A DNA stretch of 64,000 nucleotides from Cryptosporidium bovis. Taxonomy: Eukaryota > Apicomplexa > Conoidasida > Eucoccidiorida > Cryptosporidiidae. The notes below the pieces were generated by a model. It was not told where the DNA came from, did not search any database, and worked only from the letters and a program-made list of their open reading frames with translations. The translations under genes and the position numbers were made by a program. How positions within the stretch are numbered: the stretch's first letter is position 1; each line of letters begins with the position of its first letter. The stretch is from the NCBI GenBank assembly GCA_009768925.2, contig VHIT02000050.1:62001-126000 (forward strand), given 5' to 3'. Below are positions 9,203-19,720 of this stretch, piece after piece.

Positions 9203-10159
9203 ATGAGTTTCTATTTTCGGGAAACAAAGTGTTTTGTAGAGGTTTTTGTTTGTAGTTATTTTCAAAAAACAATAAAAAAACTTTTTGATTCTAGCTCATT
9301 GCTTAATATTAGTATTGTTAAAATTATAGACGTTGAACCTACTAACGGGAACGAATTTGTTACGAGAGGTAAATTTGCATTTTATATTCCTGAAGAACCT
9401 CATTTAAAACCGGCTTTGGAGGACAAATTATGGGTTTCTTCTAAAAGCCTAATTAATTACTTTGATACTAATACAAACAAGCCTGACATCACCGACGCAT
9501 GCAATAACCTATTGAGAATAATAACTTGGTATCTTTCTTGGAATCCAACACTAGAATTTCCTACTTCTAGATGTAATATGGCAAATAATTCTCCTTTCCC
9601 AATTTGTATTGTTTCGTCGAGTTTGATCTTAGGGTATTTACTAGGATACCCATATTTTTTAAGAAACATGCCTGTGTCTATTCTGGTTTTTGATGGAAAG
9701 GATGGAGAGACCTCAACAGAAACAAGGAAAGAATATTCTGATTCTATAAAAATGATTGCGTTTTCTGATGTTTCATCTACAATTAAAGAAGTTATGGGTT
9801 TCACCCAGGAATTAGGATTTTCAAGTATTGTTATTGGCCCATTACCCAAAATTTCGGAGGATATCATTCTTAAAATTGTATTGGGGTCAATATCTGTTAA
9901 TGGAACAATAGTTTCTTTTCAAAAAATCGAGCATTTAAGCGACTTTGAATGTTCGGTCTTATTTCAAAAGAAATGCAATTTAATGTTTAGTGGTCTTAAT
10001 CTAAATCCAATAAATTGGATCTCGAAGTTATTCGACGAGGATTATTCAGATATGAAAAAGATGGATTTATTTAAGACAATGTTAGAGGATAGTATATACG
10101 AAGATGGTACAACAAAGGTAGGCAATGAACTTGCATATGCTCTAGCTAAATCTTTTTAA
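9203..10159 (+). CDS. Unknown conserved-looking protein, 318 aa
   Basis: The start ATG is at 9203. The frame is intact and the protein looks globular: alternating beta-strand-like and helical segments, few low-complexity runs. A central SSSLILGYLLGYPYF is followed by a strand SILVFDGKDGE and then FSSIVIGPLPKISEDIILKIVLGSISVNGTIV in a Rossmann-like rhythm. There is no nucleotide-binding Gly motif that I can defend, and no signal peptide. The C-terminal 60 residues are acidic and helical. It is divergent from eIF2B-beta and probably co-regulated. I do not assign a function; a degenerate dehydrogenase-type or DUF-class fold is possible. Confidence 0.7.
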   Translation: MSFYFRETKCFVEVFVCSYFQKTIKKLFDSSSLLNISIVKIIDVEPTNGNEFVTRGKFAFYIPEEPHLKPALEDKLWVSSKSLINYFDTNTNKPDITDACNNLLRIITWYLSWNPTLEFPTSRCNMANNSPFPICIVSSSLILGYLLGYPYFLRNMPVSILVFDGKDGETSTETRKEYSDSIKMIAFSDVSSTIKEVMGFTQELGFSSIVIGPLPKISEDIILKIVLGSISVNGTIVSFQKIEHLSDFECSVLFQKKCNLMFSGLNLNPINWISKLFDEDYSDMKKMDLFKTMLEDSIYEDGTTKVGNELAYALAKSF

Positions 10160-10234
10160 TTTTTTTAGCGCTCTAATATTTGCAAATTCCCCTTTGTTGA
10201 TGCTAGCTATAATGATTAACAAAAAAGTATAAAA

Positions 10235-12952
10235 ATGTCTTCAGAATTAGTTGATTGGGCTCAATGTGAACTCTGCAAAAAGTGGAGAAAGTTACCACCC
10301 GGGTTGAATCCTAGTACTTTGCCAGATGAATGGGTCTGCTCAATGAACACTTGGGATCCATTTTTCAATTCTTGTAGTGCTTTAGAAGAGATAGTACTCA
10401 ATCCAGCTGAAGGGGTAAATTTCAACGCAGATAATACCGTGAAACAAAATTTGGACGCTCAAGGTCGTGCTGTCAAAAGCCGTAAGAAAAACGTTAATTC
10501 ATCGTCTACAAATAATTTGGCTAATCTTCAGGATCATTGTTTAAAGGTGCATAATTCGGTTTTAAACGATGATAATTCGAAACAAACTTACAGTAACTTC
10601 TCCTTGTTTAATTTTCTTTCAAAAGATATATTCAATGAATTAAAAGACTGGGGGGATGGAATTAGACATCTTAAACCTTCCAAAGAGGGTCGTTTTCAGT
10701 TTCTTAATGGGGAAAACGACAGTTTACCCTCTTGTTGGCCACAGAAATATAGGGACATTAGTGAGGTTTATTTATTTAGAAACAAAACATTTGAACAATT
10801 TGAAAAAAGTAAGGTAAAAATAAACCAAAACTGGGCAAAAGTTCAAGATTCTGCTTCTACTTTAGGTATTTTTCAGAGTTATCCTATTTGTATGATTAGA
10901 GTTAAAACTCCAAATTTGAGGAATCATCCTTTATTTGGGAGGACAATAATTTCTGGTTCTGAAGTTTCTGTAGCTTACGAAAAGGTTTGTTGTTCATCTG
11001 TAAAAATTCTACCTGCATTTACAAATAGTCAAATGATTAAAAACCCGAACATTGGGAATTCGAATCTATCTCACACCAACAATATTTCTAATGCACAGAA
11101 AAATCAGAATTTAGCCCCATTTATTTCAAATTCTGTTTCAATTGAATTTATTCCTGCAGTTAAATCTGACTGGAATTTACCTTATCTAGATCTTTCAAAC
11201 TCATTATTTACTGAAATTCATACATACAGTGGGAGTAATCAACTCGATTCATGGAATTCATGTAGTTTATCTTATAATAAGCTTTATTCTTTTGAATATA
11301 TATCTGAAGAGACCCCCTTGTATATCTCACGTCATTTTCGTGAAAGTAACTATAAAAATACAGGGAATGAATTAAACACTACAGATGGTTTCAACAATGT
11401 CGACATATTGGATTTACTTCCTCTTCTTTCATGGATAGAGGATAATTCTAAAGGGATGAATAATCTATACCCAAAACCGATTCAGTGCAACCTTTTGGGT
11501 GCACAGGCAAACAGAGATTCAAGAAAACAAAACGCAACAAAGAACATAGCCAAGAGTAAAGCAAAGAATTTGGAGACTGACAGTATACATGGTCAAGTTA
11601 AGGTCAGAAGATCTTCGAGAACTGCGCAAAGAGCTCAGGTGGGGGAACAAATTTCTTCATTTGAAACAAAGAATATTTTAGGCAGTGAAAAAAAAGATAA
11701 TGTATTGCAGGAAACATTTGATAATATCAATACAAATATTGTAATAGGATCAAGTTATTCCTTGGAAATTTCAGGGAATGTGAATGAAGATAATAAAAAA
11801 AGCGACAAAATTCGAGTCACAGAGGAAAAAGATCTTGGGTTAACTTTTAACGCCTATATAGAAGGCGATTCACGGAATTTACAGTTGGAAAGTGACCAGA
11901 ATGATTTAGAGGAAAATTCAAATGAAAATGAGGCAAAATTTGATATTATTACGAGTAATTGTTCAGATTTCATTGATTCAAGCACTGAAATAAATAAAGT
12001 ATTTAGTTCCAAAGAAAATACGAATGCCACATTTGAATCTGTAGATGTTATTGAGAAGGTTGATGTAAAGTCTGACATTGATTTCAATTCAGAAAATACT
12101 TCTAAGGTAATGGTTGAAAGTGGGTCCACTGATACCGACAAAAAAACTAGCAATAAAGACAGCAACTATAGTGTCTCTGAAGATATATCAGTTGGTGATA
12201 ATAAAGTTTTTGATGAGGATGATGCTTTGTTAATTAACTCTTCTACAAGAAGGAAACTAAAGAAGAGGTCAAGGACCTTTGATAATTCCAGTACGCTTTT
12301 AGTTCCTGAAAAATCCACAGATGACATATATGCAAGAGTATACGAAGAACAGAACAATAAAAGCAAGAAATTAACTAAAGAAAAAGATTACGAAAATGCC
12401 GATGAGCAATCGAATTCGCTAACTGTTCACAGCATATCAAATATTCAGGTAATCCCCAAAAAAAAAGCCACAGAAGGAACCGATCGTACATCGGCTGGAT
12501 CGCCAAGAGGTGATCCCTGGGTTCCAGTGTCAGACAATAGCAATAAATGGGAATCGGGTTCCACAGAAGAGATATTCCAGAATCAGTACCATAAAACAAA
12601 AGGCGTAAGTTGGCAAGTAGAGCAGAAAAGACAGAAATCCTTAGAACAAAGGCGATCATACTATTGTTCTGGACGAGGTAATTATAGTCAACATAAATAC
12701 TACACGTCTTCGAACTACGAGACATACGAAAGGCATCAATATACACACAGAAATAACAACTCAAATAACACGAAAAAACACTACTTTAGTTCAAACGTTA
12801 ACGCGGGAGTCCAGAATTCATCCAAGAATGATGATAACTACAATTACAGAAGTTGCTATTATTCTAAACAAAGTGATATAGGCGGTATTTCGAATAATAG
12901 TGCAAATTCTACAATTAGAACCAACCACCGTTCGCGACTAGGCGATTATTAA
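10235..12952 (+). CDS. CW-type zinc-finger protein, 905 aa
   Basis: Residues 7-50 form a CW domain: WAQCELCKKWRKLPPG, then DEWVCSMNTWD and NSCSALEE, with the two conserved Trp and four zinc-binding Cys. CW domains read histone H3 K4 methylation. Residues 140-240 contain WPQKYRDISEVYLF...NWAKVQDSAS and look folded but are not assigned. The middle (400-750) is low-complexity, Ser/Asn/Asp/Glu-rich. It includes a basic KVRRSSRTAQRAQ patch and a nuclear-localisation-like RRKLKKRSRTF. The C-terminus (about 775-905) is Tyr/Asn/His/Ser-rich after a conserved-looking GDPWVPVSDNSNKWE. A nuclear chromatin reader or regulator is likely; no catalytic domain is seen. Confidence 0.88.
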   Translation: MSSELVDWAQCELCKKWRKLPPGLNPSTLPDEWVCSMNTWDPFFNSCSALEEIVLNPAEGVNFNADNTVKQNLDAQGRAVKSRKKNVNSSSTNNLANLQDHCLKVHNSVLNDDNSKQTYSNFSLFNFLSKDIFNELKDWGDGIRHLKPSKEGRFQFLNGENDSLPSCWPQKYRDISEVYLFRNKTFEQFEKSKVKINQNWAKVQDSASTLGIFQSYPICMIRVKTPNLRNHPLFGRTIISGSEVSVAYEKVCCSSVKILPAFTNSQMIKNPNIGNSNLSHTNNISNAQKNQNLAPFISNSVSIEFIPAVKSDWNLPYLDLSNSLFTEIHTYSGSNQLDSWNSCSLSYNKLYSFEYISEETPLYISRHFRESNYKNTGNELNTTDGFNNVDILDLLPLLSWIEDNSKGMNNLYPKPIQCNLLGAQANRDSRKQNATKNIAKSKAKNLETDSIHGQVKVRRSSRTAQRAQVGEQISSFETKNILGSEKKDNVLQETFDNINTNIVIGSSYSLEISGNVNEDNKKSDKIRVTEEKDLGLTFNAYIEGDSRNLQLESDQNDLEENSNENEAKFDIITSNCSDFIDSSTEINKVFSSKENTNATFESVDVIEKVDVKSDIDFNSENTSKVMVESGSTDTDKKTSNKDSNYSVSEDISVGDNKVFDEDDALLINSSTRRKLKKRSRTFDNSSTLLVPEKSTDDIYARVYEEQNNKSKKLTKEKDYENADEQSNSLTVHSISNIQVIPKKKATEGTDRTSAGSPRGDPWVPVSDNSNKWESGSTEEIFQNQYHKTKGVSWQVEQKRQKSLEQRRSYYCSGRGNYSQHKYYTSSNYETYERHQYTHRNNNSNNTKKHYFSSNVNAGVQNSSKNDDNYNYRSCYYSKQSDIGGISNNSANSTIRTNHRSRLGDY

Positions 12953-13168
12953 TCACCTCTCAATTCCATATTTAAATGTTTCGTTTCAACAAATTTAACC
13001 TTATGGTTGGAAGTTTAGCGTTGTGATATATTAGGTTAATGACGTTTAGTGAGTTTCTGTTATTAAGATTTTGTACGTTATTTGTATTTTCAGTCTATAC
13101 CTTAGCGGAATATCGGCCACTCGAGATTGGTTGCGCGCGGAGTTTTTTTCTTTTGCATTTGTAATGAA

Positions 13169-14812
13169 ATGGGTGCTTTTGGAAAAGACGGTTTCTTTTC
13201 AATATGTTTCATGTTAATAAGTGCTGCCGCTGGGATGGGTGTATTGACTGTTCCTTGGGTATTTATGCAGACGGGATTGGGTATTGGATTTGGGTTGCTT
13301 ATTTACTGGGGACTACTTTGTAGTTCAACAATATATTATTTAATTATTGGTGGATTGCATTATAAGGTTTCAAATATTACAGAATTAGTATATTATAGTA
13401 TTCTTGGAGAGATAAAATTGGATGAAAACTCAATAGAGTTAGAGGAGAGTTTTAAGACAAATCAAACAAGAAAAAGAATAGCAAAAAATATAACTTTTGC
13501 CCTTAATGTTTTGATATTACTCGATTGTCTGTTCTTCATTCCATGTCTGTTGATTTTGCTTTCAGACTTTTTAATTCCAGTGAATCAGTTGGTTTATCGT
13601 GAACTTCCAAAACTTTACCAGCGTTATTCAAATATAAAAGATTCTCAGTTTTTGACTTTTATGTATAATACCATTTTGCATGTTTCGTTATTTTTTACAA
13701 ATAGAAACTGGTGCATTATATTCTTTTGTATCGTTGTTTTCTTAATTTGCCTTCCAAACAATTTTTCTGGAGTGAGAGTCGCATCAGTTCTTTCTGTAAT
13801 TTCTTCCTTGTCAACAACTACAATAATCGTTTATTGTGCAATTCGCCCCAATCACCCTCTTGAATGTTCCGAATATAATAATTCTGATTCTTATTGTAGA
13901 AAGGGTGATATTATGGTTATTAATCACAATTCATTCAATGAAATCTGGAGAATAATGAGCGTTTCCAACATCATCTTGTTTTCGCATTTCTGCCATTTCA
14001 TTGTAATTCCCACAACACAAAATATTAGAATGTCGAAAAAAAAAATAAAGTTGATTGTTTTTGCATTCAGCCTAGCAATTTTTTTATTTAACGGCATTGT
14101 TGGCACTTCAGGTTACTCTACATTCAGATTGAATACGTTGCCGAATATAATAAATAACTATACAAAGGACGAACCATTAATTATTTTGACGAGGTTATAC
14201 CTAGTCCTTTCACTAACTGTTACTTTGTGCATAGAAACTATACCGTTAGTTGATAGTTTTACATATACGACAAAAGCCATTTTAAGCTCAACTCGACAAT
14301 GTTTCAGAAAAAGTATTAAGGCAGAGGAAATAAACCCATGTAAATGTCCAGAATCAACCGACTACACCACAGCCGAAGACGACAGTGTATCAAACAATTA
14401 CTCGTCGACGCTCGCATCTACTGCAAACTCAACACCATATATTGGGATTCATTGTGAGAAAAAAACAGAAATAAATCTAGAACAGGAAAGGGAAGAAGAG
14501 GAGTCTGCGAAAAAAAAAGTACGCTCTAGGTGTGTATCTAAGGAAAAGCTACAGAAAATCATTAACTTCATTGTCTTACTTTCTTTCTCCGGAGTGATGG
14601 CAACCAGCTTCGGCTCTGTAGCAAAACTCATACAAGTTACAGGTGGGACGCTAGATGGAGTCTTTATATTTCTTGTTCCTGGTTGGGTATACTATTCAAC
14701 CTACTTCAGATTCAGCAACAAGTTTTTTGGAACGTTATTACTGGCAATTTATGCCATACACTTCATTGTGTCTGCAGTCTCAGGCATCACCGAATTGTTC
14801 AGGATGGAATGA
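13169..14812 (+). CDS. Amino-acid transporter, AAAP/SLC36-38 family, 11 TM
   Basis: Members move neutral or cationic amino acids across membranes. The start MGAFGKDGFF at 13169 is chosen because the frame upstream begins only at a TTG. The first span has ISAAAGMGVLTVPWVF, the family hallmark (G-x-G-[IV]-L-x-[LVI]-P). Eleven hydrophobic spans can be counted, with the last three after a hydrophilic loop (about residues 390-460) that is Ser/Thr/Glu/Lys-rich and intracellular in the usual topology. SGVMATSFGSVAKLIQVTGG and FIFLVPGWVYY correspond to the conserved C-terminal spans. 548 aa. Cryptosporidium relatives lack most amino-acid synthesis and rely on such carriers; substrate and location cannot be read here. 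Confidence 0.92.
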   Translation: MGAFGKDGFFSICFMLISAAAGMGVLTVPWVFMQTGLGIGFGLLIYWGLLCSSTIYYLIIGGLHYKVSNITELVYYSILGEIKLDENSIELEESFKTNQTRKRIAKNITFALNVLILLDCLFFIPCLLILLSDFLIPVNQLVYRELPKLYQRYSNIKDSQFLTFMYNTILHVSLFFTNRNWCIIFFCIVVFLICLPNNFSGVRVASVLSVISSLSTTTIIVYCAIRPNHPLECSEYNNSDSYCRKGDIMVINHNSFNEIWRIMSVSNIILFSHFCHFIVIPTTQNIRMSKKKIKLIVFAFSLAIFLFNGIVGTSGYSTFRLNTLPNIINNYTKDEPLIILTRLYLVLSLTVTLCIETIPLVDSFTYTTKAILSSTRQCFRKSIKAEEINPCKCPESTDYTTAEDDSVSNNYSSTLASTANSTPYIGIHCEKKTEINLEQEREEEESAKKKVRSRCVSKEKLQKIINFIVLLSFSGVMATSFGSVAKLIQVTGGTLDGVFIFLVPGWVYYSTYFRFSNKFFGTLLLAIYAIHFIVSAVSGITELFRME

Positions 14813-15091
14813 AAACCCCAACCCCTATATACATTTGTCTCGGCGTAATTTTTTTTTCCAAAATACCCAAACAATGGTTTATGAACAGGTTAGAAACGAT
14901 ATTTAAATTTATGGCTACACTCATTAGACAGGAATTGTACACTTCGATAATTCTCAAATTTATCATATTTCAAAGTATATCTAAGAAGGAATTAACTAAT
15001 TGCTCGTAATTTATGGGAAAACTACCATAAATCAGTATGAAATTCAATAGATTACTTTATGATGTTGATAGTTTAGAGAAAAACAACGCAG

Positions 15092-16021
15092 TTAACACGA
15101 ACACAATCCAACTTTCTTGCCCATATTATACTTAACTCTCTTTTGTTTGCCGTTTGCAGCAAGTAAGCCCTCACCGTGGCGTAAGTCTCTAAAAAATTCA
15201 CCGTCATAGATGTCCCCATTTGTTTCAGTCATCACACCTCTACCTTGTCTAATTCCATTTACAACTTCACCATTGTATTTGCCTCCATCTGGGTAAATGA
15301 TAGTTGCATCACCATCAACTTGACCGTCCTTCCAGTTAGCCTTCAAGATACGGCTATCATCAGAAAAAGTTAATGAACCTGGGCCGTCGGTTAGGCCATT
15401 TCTAAAGCCACCAGTGTAGCAATTGCCATTAGAGTATGTGTATTTACCTTGACCGTTTGGTGCGCCGTTTTGAAAGTCACCTTCATATGAACTACCATCA
15501 CTAAATTTTAGCAACCCATGACCATGTTCTTTGCCATCAAACCACTCTCCAGTGTAGACTGATCCGTCGGTATAACGAGAGGTCCCTTGGCCATTTCGCA
15601 TATCGCGTGAATATTGCCCTTCATATATCCTTCCGGTTGCGAGCTTGTAAACACCGAATCCCTCTTTGACCCCATCTTTATACTCACCCTCGAATCTGTC
15701 CCCATTTGGCCAGGTATACGTTCCATGACCACATTTAACACCTTTAACATACTCACCTTCAAATACCTCTCCATTTGACCATTTATAAATTCCATGGCCC
15801 CATTTTATATCGTCCTTGTAATATCCTTCAAACTTATCACCATTTGCCCAGGTGTAAACACCATATCCATTCTTGAGGCCATTTAAATACTCGCCTTCAT
15901 AAACGTCTCCAGTATTTACCTTGTAAACACCACTTCCATGTTTTAGACCCTTTTCATTTACATCACCTTCATAGACTCCATTAGGATCAGTAATAACTGC
16001 TCTGCGACTAACTCCTGACAT
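15092..16021 (-). CDS. MORN-repeat protein, 309 aa
   Basis: From residue 16 to about 290 the protein is a tandem array of roughly twelve 23-residue MORN repeats (YEGEYLNGLKNGYGVYTWAN type). Early repeats are close to consensus and the ninth to tenth are degenerate (ILKANWKDGQVDG). The end is a non-repeat tail with KKVGLCSC. MORN proteins of apicomplexans act in the basal complex, inner membrane complex and nuclear or centrocone structures during budding. This one is shorter than MORN1 (about 360 aa) and the array is nearly the whole protein. There is no transmembrane segment; the tail cysteines could be lipidated but show no strict prenylation signal. Convergent with the transporter. Confidence 0.93.
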   Translation of the reverse strand: MSGVSRRAVITDPNGVYEGDVNEKGLKHGSGVYKVNTGDVYEGEYLNGLKNGYGVYTWANGDKFEGYYKDDIKWGHGIYKWSNGEVFEGEYVKGVKCGHGTYTWPNGDRFEGEYKDGVKEGFGVYKLATGRIYEGQYSRDMRNGQGTSRYTDGSVYTGEWFDGKEHGHGLLKFSDGSSYEGDFQNGAPNGQGKYTYSNGNCYTGGFRNGLTDGPGSLTFSDDSRILKANWKDGQVDGDATIIYPDGGKYNGEVVNGIRQGRGVMTETNGDIYDGEFFRDLRHGEGLLAANGKQKRVKYNMGKKVGLCSC

Positions 16022-16608
16022 AATTCAGACTATACTTGTTGAGCTCACAACAAAAGTTCAGATTTTATTATTTGTCCGTGCAATATACATATATATCATC
16101 ACCGCACAATGTATTGGTCTTCACCCGAAAATCTCAACTTAATACCCCGTTTACTATTTCAATAGTGTAATAAAACTATATGGAAAAATTAACGCCTATG
16201 TCTCCTTTATTTGTGAGTATTAGGTTCTGAGACATTACTGTGCCGCCTTTGTTATAACATTACAGTTTTTTATCCTGAATATTTAAGACGATTTGTTGCT
16301 TTACCGAATTTTTTCTCTTCTTAATGAGGTATCTTTTCTCTTTTTTTTTGGAGTGATGTCTATGGCTCCCTTTCCATTCGTCATTAATACAGAATGTTTT
16401 CATGCTATTGCAATGTTTTAAATTGTCAGTTCATATTATGTAGTTTGGTAGCTAGATTTGCATTCATTTTACATATCCCTTTAACGGGTATCGTATTATT
16501 TTTTTTCTGGCTTTTGTGAATTTTATTTTTTCGAGTCTAGGGCTGTCGCGGGGTATTTCGGTGGTTGTGAGACGGCCTGGAGCATTTTGAGGTTTCGGAA
16601 TTCGTGAA
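16022..16608. other. Divergent promoter region between MORN and DJ-1 genes
   Basis: About 590 nt without a credible gene. It is AT-rich, with T-runs near 16340 and 16500 and a GC-richer patch just before the DJ-1 start. It serves both divergent genes. No structured RNA or strong inverted repeat noticed. Confidence 0.5.
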
Positions 16609-17163
16609 ATGTCGAAAAAGGTTTTAGTGGCAGTTGCAGGCGGATTTGAGGAGCTAGAGTTCATCTCTCCAGTTGATGTTCTAAGAAGGGCAGGTTTAAA
16701 TGTCATTATTGGAGTATCTGGAAATAGTTTGGAAGTAGTTGGGGCGAATGGGGTGTCTATTAAGGGTGATGTTTTCCTTTCAGAGCTGTCTGCCGAATTT
16801 GATGCCATAGTCTGCCCAGGTGGAATGGGTTGTGCAAGTACTCTTGGAGCGGATAAGCATTTCTTAGAGTTACTAAAAGACACAAAGAAAAGGGGAAAGT
16901 TAATCGCAGCTATTTGCGCATCACCAGTACTTGTGTTTGAAAAAAATGGTCTACTCCATGATATTGAGAAGGCAACTTGTTATCCATCGATGGCAAGTGA
17001 GTTATCAAGACCTGATTTATCTGATGATGTTTGCGTTTGTTCGAATGTAATTACCTCCAAAGCACCTGGAACGTCTATTCAATTTGCTTTGAAAATTGTC
17101 GAGGCACTTTGTGGCATTGGCCCTGCACAGTCAGTTGCTGAAATGATTGTTGCCAAGATTTGA
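16609..17163 (+). CDS. PARK7: DJ-1/PfpI-family protein
   Basis: The DJ-1 family covers redox-sensing chaperones and proposed glyoxalases or deglycases. Length is 184 aa (189 in human). Residues 5-30 give VLVAVAGGFEELEFISPVDV, with the conserved Glu at position 17 (human Glu18). The nucleophile elbow AAICASPVLVFE carries Cys103 (human Cys106). PGGMG, ITSKAPGTSIQFAL and IVEALCG are further family motifs. The residue matching human His126 is Tyr (ATCYPS), as in the bacterial YajL-like branch, so this is not a defect. There is no targeting sequence, so it is probably cytosolic. It reads toward the six-exon gene 167 nt downstream. Confidence 0.94.
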   Translation: MSKKVLVAVAGGFEELEFISPVDVLRRAGLNVIIGVSGNSLEVVGANGVSIKGDVFLSELSAEFDAIVCPGGMGCASTLGADKHFLELLKDTKKRGKLIAAICASPVLVFEKNGLLHDIEKATCYPSMASELSRPDLSDDVCVCSNVITSKAPGTSIQFALKIVEALCGIGPAQSVAEMIVAKI

Positions 17164-17330
17164 AGTGTTTTCTTAATTTTATTTAGATTGCTTTCTCTTA
17201 GTTGGCCTGTTTTTTTTTTTAATATCATTTTTTTAGGAGTTTAACTTCTTGTAAATAGTGTGTATATTTCTGTTTACACACTTGCGTATAGTGATGATTG
17301 CCTTTATTTTTGAAAATTATCTAGTAATTA

Positions 17331-17731
17331 ATGAAGGGATTCATACTTTTACTTGTATTTGTTACTTATGTAGATCTAGTTATAGCGCTTTCCAATATTA
17401 AAAGTAAAAGAAGGTCACAAGGATTGGTTTTTCGGAGTACTTTTGAATCATCTGAAGTATGTATTTCGTTGGGATGTGGCAGTGGGAAAGGCTATGTAGG
17501 AACTAAGGGTGGTGATTGCTTTTCAGTAAAGCGTTGTAATAAATGTTCAACAACACAGTATTTTAGTTCTGCATTTTCTTATTGCTCAACAATACCCTCA
17601 CTCAATTCAGAGTTGACTATTTTTTATGGATCTCTAAATTCTTTAACCTCCTTCGAAGTAAGTAACTTTGAAAGTGAAACATCCGAGGAAATAGGTGATG
17701 AAGGAAAGGAAGTTTCAGATATTGATGAAAG

Positions 17732-17765
<34 letters not shown>

Positions 17766-19480
17766 AACGATGACAACCATAAAGAAGATATGCTCAGTGA
17801 ACAAATCACAAAAGGAAAGAATGAAAGGGTAGCTAAAAAGATGAGTATTTCAAGTAGCGAAGTTTTTAGTTCTAGTTCATTTTTACAATTATATTCACAA
17901 GTTTCAGAATCTTCTGAAATTGATGATGCAAATTCTGACATTGGAAGGAATAAAGGTAAAGAAAACGATAATAAAAAGTATAGTAAAAGGATCAAAGGCA
18001 TATTTAGTAGAATGTTTAGTAAAAAGAATAAAGATAAGCAAAATGATGACTTAAATGGATTTAGTCAAGCAGAAAGCACTGTAAAAAAAAACTTGACACT
18101 TAAGAAGCTATTTAAAAAAAAAAACAAGGTTACTGCGAAAAAAAAGTACGAGGGTATTTCAAGTAAATTAAAACAAGTATTTGTTAGAAAAAATGAATTA
18201 GTTGAATTTAATTTGAAAGGTGATGAAATATATAAAAGAATACCTTTGTGCCCAGTAAGTTTTAAGCTAATTTTCTTTTAAATATAACTTAAATTTTTAG
18301 ATTGTTGACGGATTTGTATCAATTACCGTTCATGTATTCTTCCAATTTTATAACATAAAAAAACAAAGCCGTTTGAAATCAAAAAGATCAAAGTATCCTG
18401 CATTTGAGTTGATAGTCGATACTAAATGCAAAGAAGATAAGCTCTGCACTAACCCTTCAAAGTTCATTGGAAGATTAACGCCTCACCAAAAAGTTGTCAT
18501 GTAAGTTTAGACTCGTTCATTAAATAATTTTATTAGAACTCAATATTCAGGTCGAATTCATTATCAATTTCGGCTGGAGCTTTGAAAAGTGGAATCAAGC
18601 AAGCATTGAATAACGCACGCGTATATTACAGGTGCAAAAGCCCAAAATGTTTTCCAAAGCAATATAATTCTTGTGTGAAGGTAACATGCGCCACAAATAA
18701 TGAAAATAAAAACCAAGAATGGCTAGACAAGCAGGTAGGTTGTATATCTAGATTTTTATTAAAAACTTCATTAACTGTTTCAGTCACAAAACTTTGAGGC
18801 AAGAGAACGAGAATTGAGTAAATCAATTTCAAATGAGATAAAGAATTTTAGGTAAGTTGTCCAAACTAAACTTTATGAAAGTGATTTCAATACTTTTAGG
18901 GATGAGGCGGATAAGGTCAAGAAAGAACAATACGAAAATGACTATAGAATTGATGTTGTCAATAAGATGAATGGTCCACTATCTATTGTTGATGACATTG
19001 AGTTACATAACTCCAAAGTATCCAATTTAGAAGAGACTTCCAACGAAAACAAGGAAAGGATGGATGGTACTGAAGGTGGAGATGTATTGTCAGAGAGAGA
19101 GAGAAAGCTTGATATGGAAAGTTCCGTTACAGAAGGTCAAGTAGTCGGCGCTCCAACAGAAAAAACAGCTTCCGTAGGTTTAGACGAAAGGTTAAGACGC
19201 TCTTTGGGAACTCCACTGGAAGAGGTATGTTTAACAACAGTGAAAGCTTATTTTGAACTTTATAAAACAATTACAGGGTGATGAATCAAATGAAGAAGAA
19301 TCAAACGAATATAACGTGCAAACTGAGGACCAAGATAATGAAATACCGCTACAACCAAATATACCTATCAATTATGAAACTGATAAAAAAGAAAACAAAG
19401 ATTCAAGAAATATTATATATATTACAATGGGGATAGTCGCACTAATAACTGTGCTTGGAGGGATAATATATATTATATAA
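17331..19480 (+). CDS. Six-exon secreted/surface protein with C-terminal hydrophobic anchor, 634 aa
   Basis: Exons: 17331-18254, 18301-18500, 18551-18734, 18784-18851, 18900-19224 and 19277-19480. Introns are 46, 50, 49, 48 and 52 nt, with donors GTAAGT, GTAAGT, GTAGGT, GTAAGT and GTATGT. The joined length is 1905 nt with no internal stop. The protein starts with a signal peptide (1-20). A Cys-containing region follows (about 45-90, SLGCGSGKGYVG and CNKCS), then an 11-Asp run, a Lys-rich basic stretch, a second Cys-rich segment in exons 2-3 (TKCKEDKLC, RCKSPKCFPK, CVKVTC), a charged helical part and a Glu/Asn-rich stalk. The last 23 residues are hydrophobic with no cytoplasmic tail, preceded by NKDSRN. 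This fits a GPI-attachment signal or a type I anchor. No family recognised. Confidence 0.75.
17733..17765 (+). repeat. In-frame (GAT)11 microsatellite coding poly-Asp
   Basis: Eleven perfect GAT repeats encode an Asp run in exon 1 of the six-exon gene. Such trinucleotide tracts commonly vary in length between isolates, so this is a natural typing marker. Confidence 0.95.
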
Positions 19481-19720
19481 CCTTCGGAAATAGTAGTGAT
19501 GCTTGACCATGAACATTTCAAGGAAATAATTTTGGTAGAACCGCAATAAAGCCTGTATCATTTTATAATAAATTAGGCGCCTCGTAATTTAAATGTATGG
19601 TCTCTATTTTCTTGATGTTTGTGTGAATTAGCATGTCTATGGCTTATGAGAATGAATTTGTATTTAGATATTACAATATATATATATCAGAATTAATATA
19701 AAATCAAAGGTTAGTTCAAA

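Noticed and set aside
12590-12680. GVSWQVEQKRQKS in the CW protein as a possible AP2 domain
   Set aside because: Only the first few residues resemble AP2; the downstream Trp/Tyr-Phe core is missing.
14655-15009. Two plus-strand frames of 83 and 108 aa overlapping the transporter end
   Set aside because: They lie largely inside the transporter coding sequence in other frames and have no recognisable motifs.
16960-17000. His-to-Tyr change in DJ-1 as a possible loss of function
   Set aside because: Tyr at this site is normal in the YajL-like branch, and the active Cys and Glu are intact.
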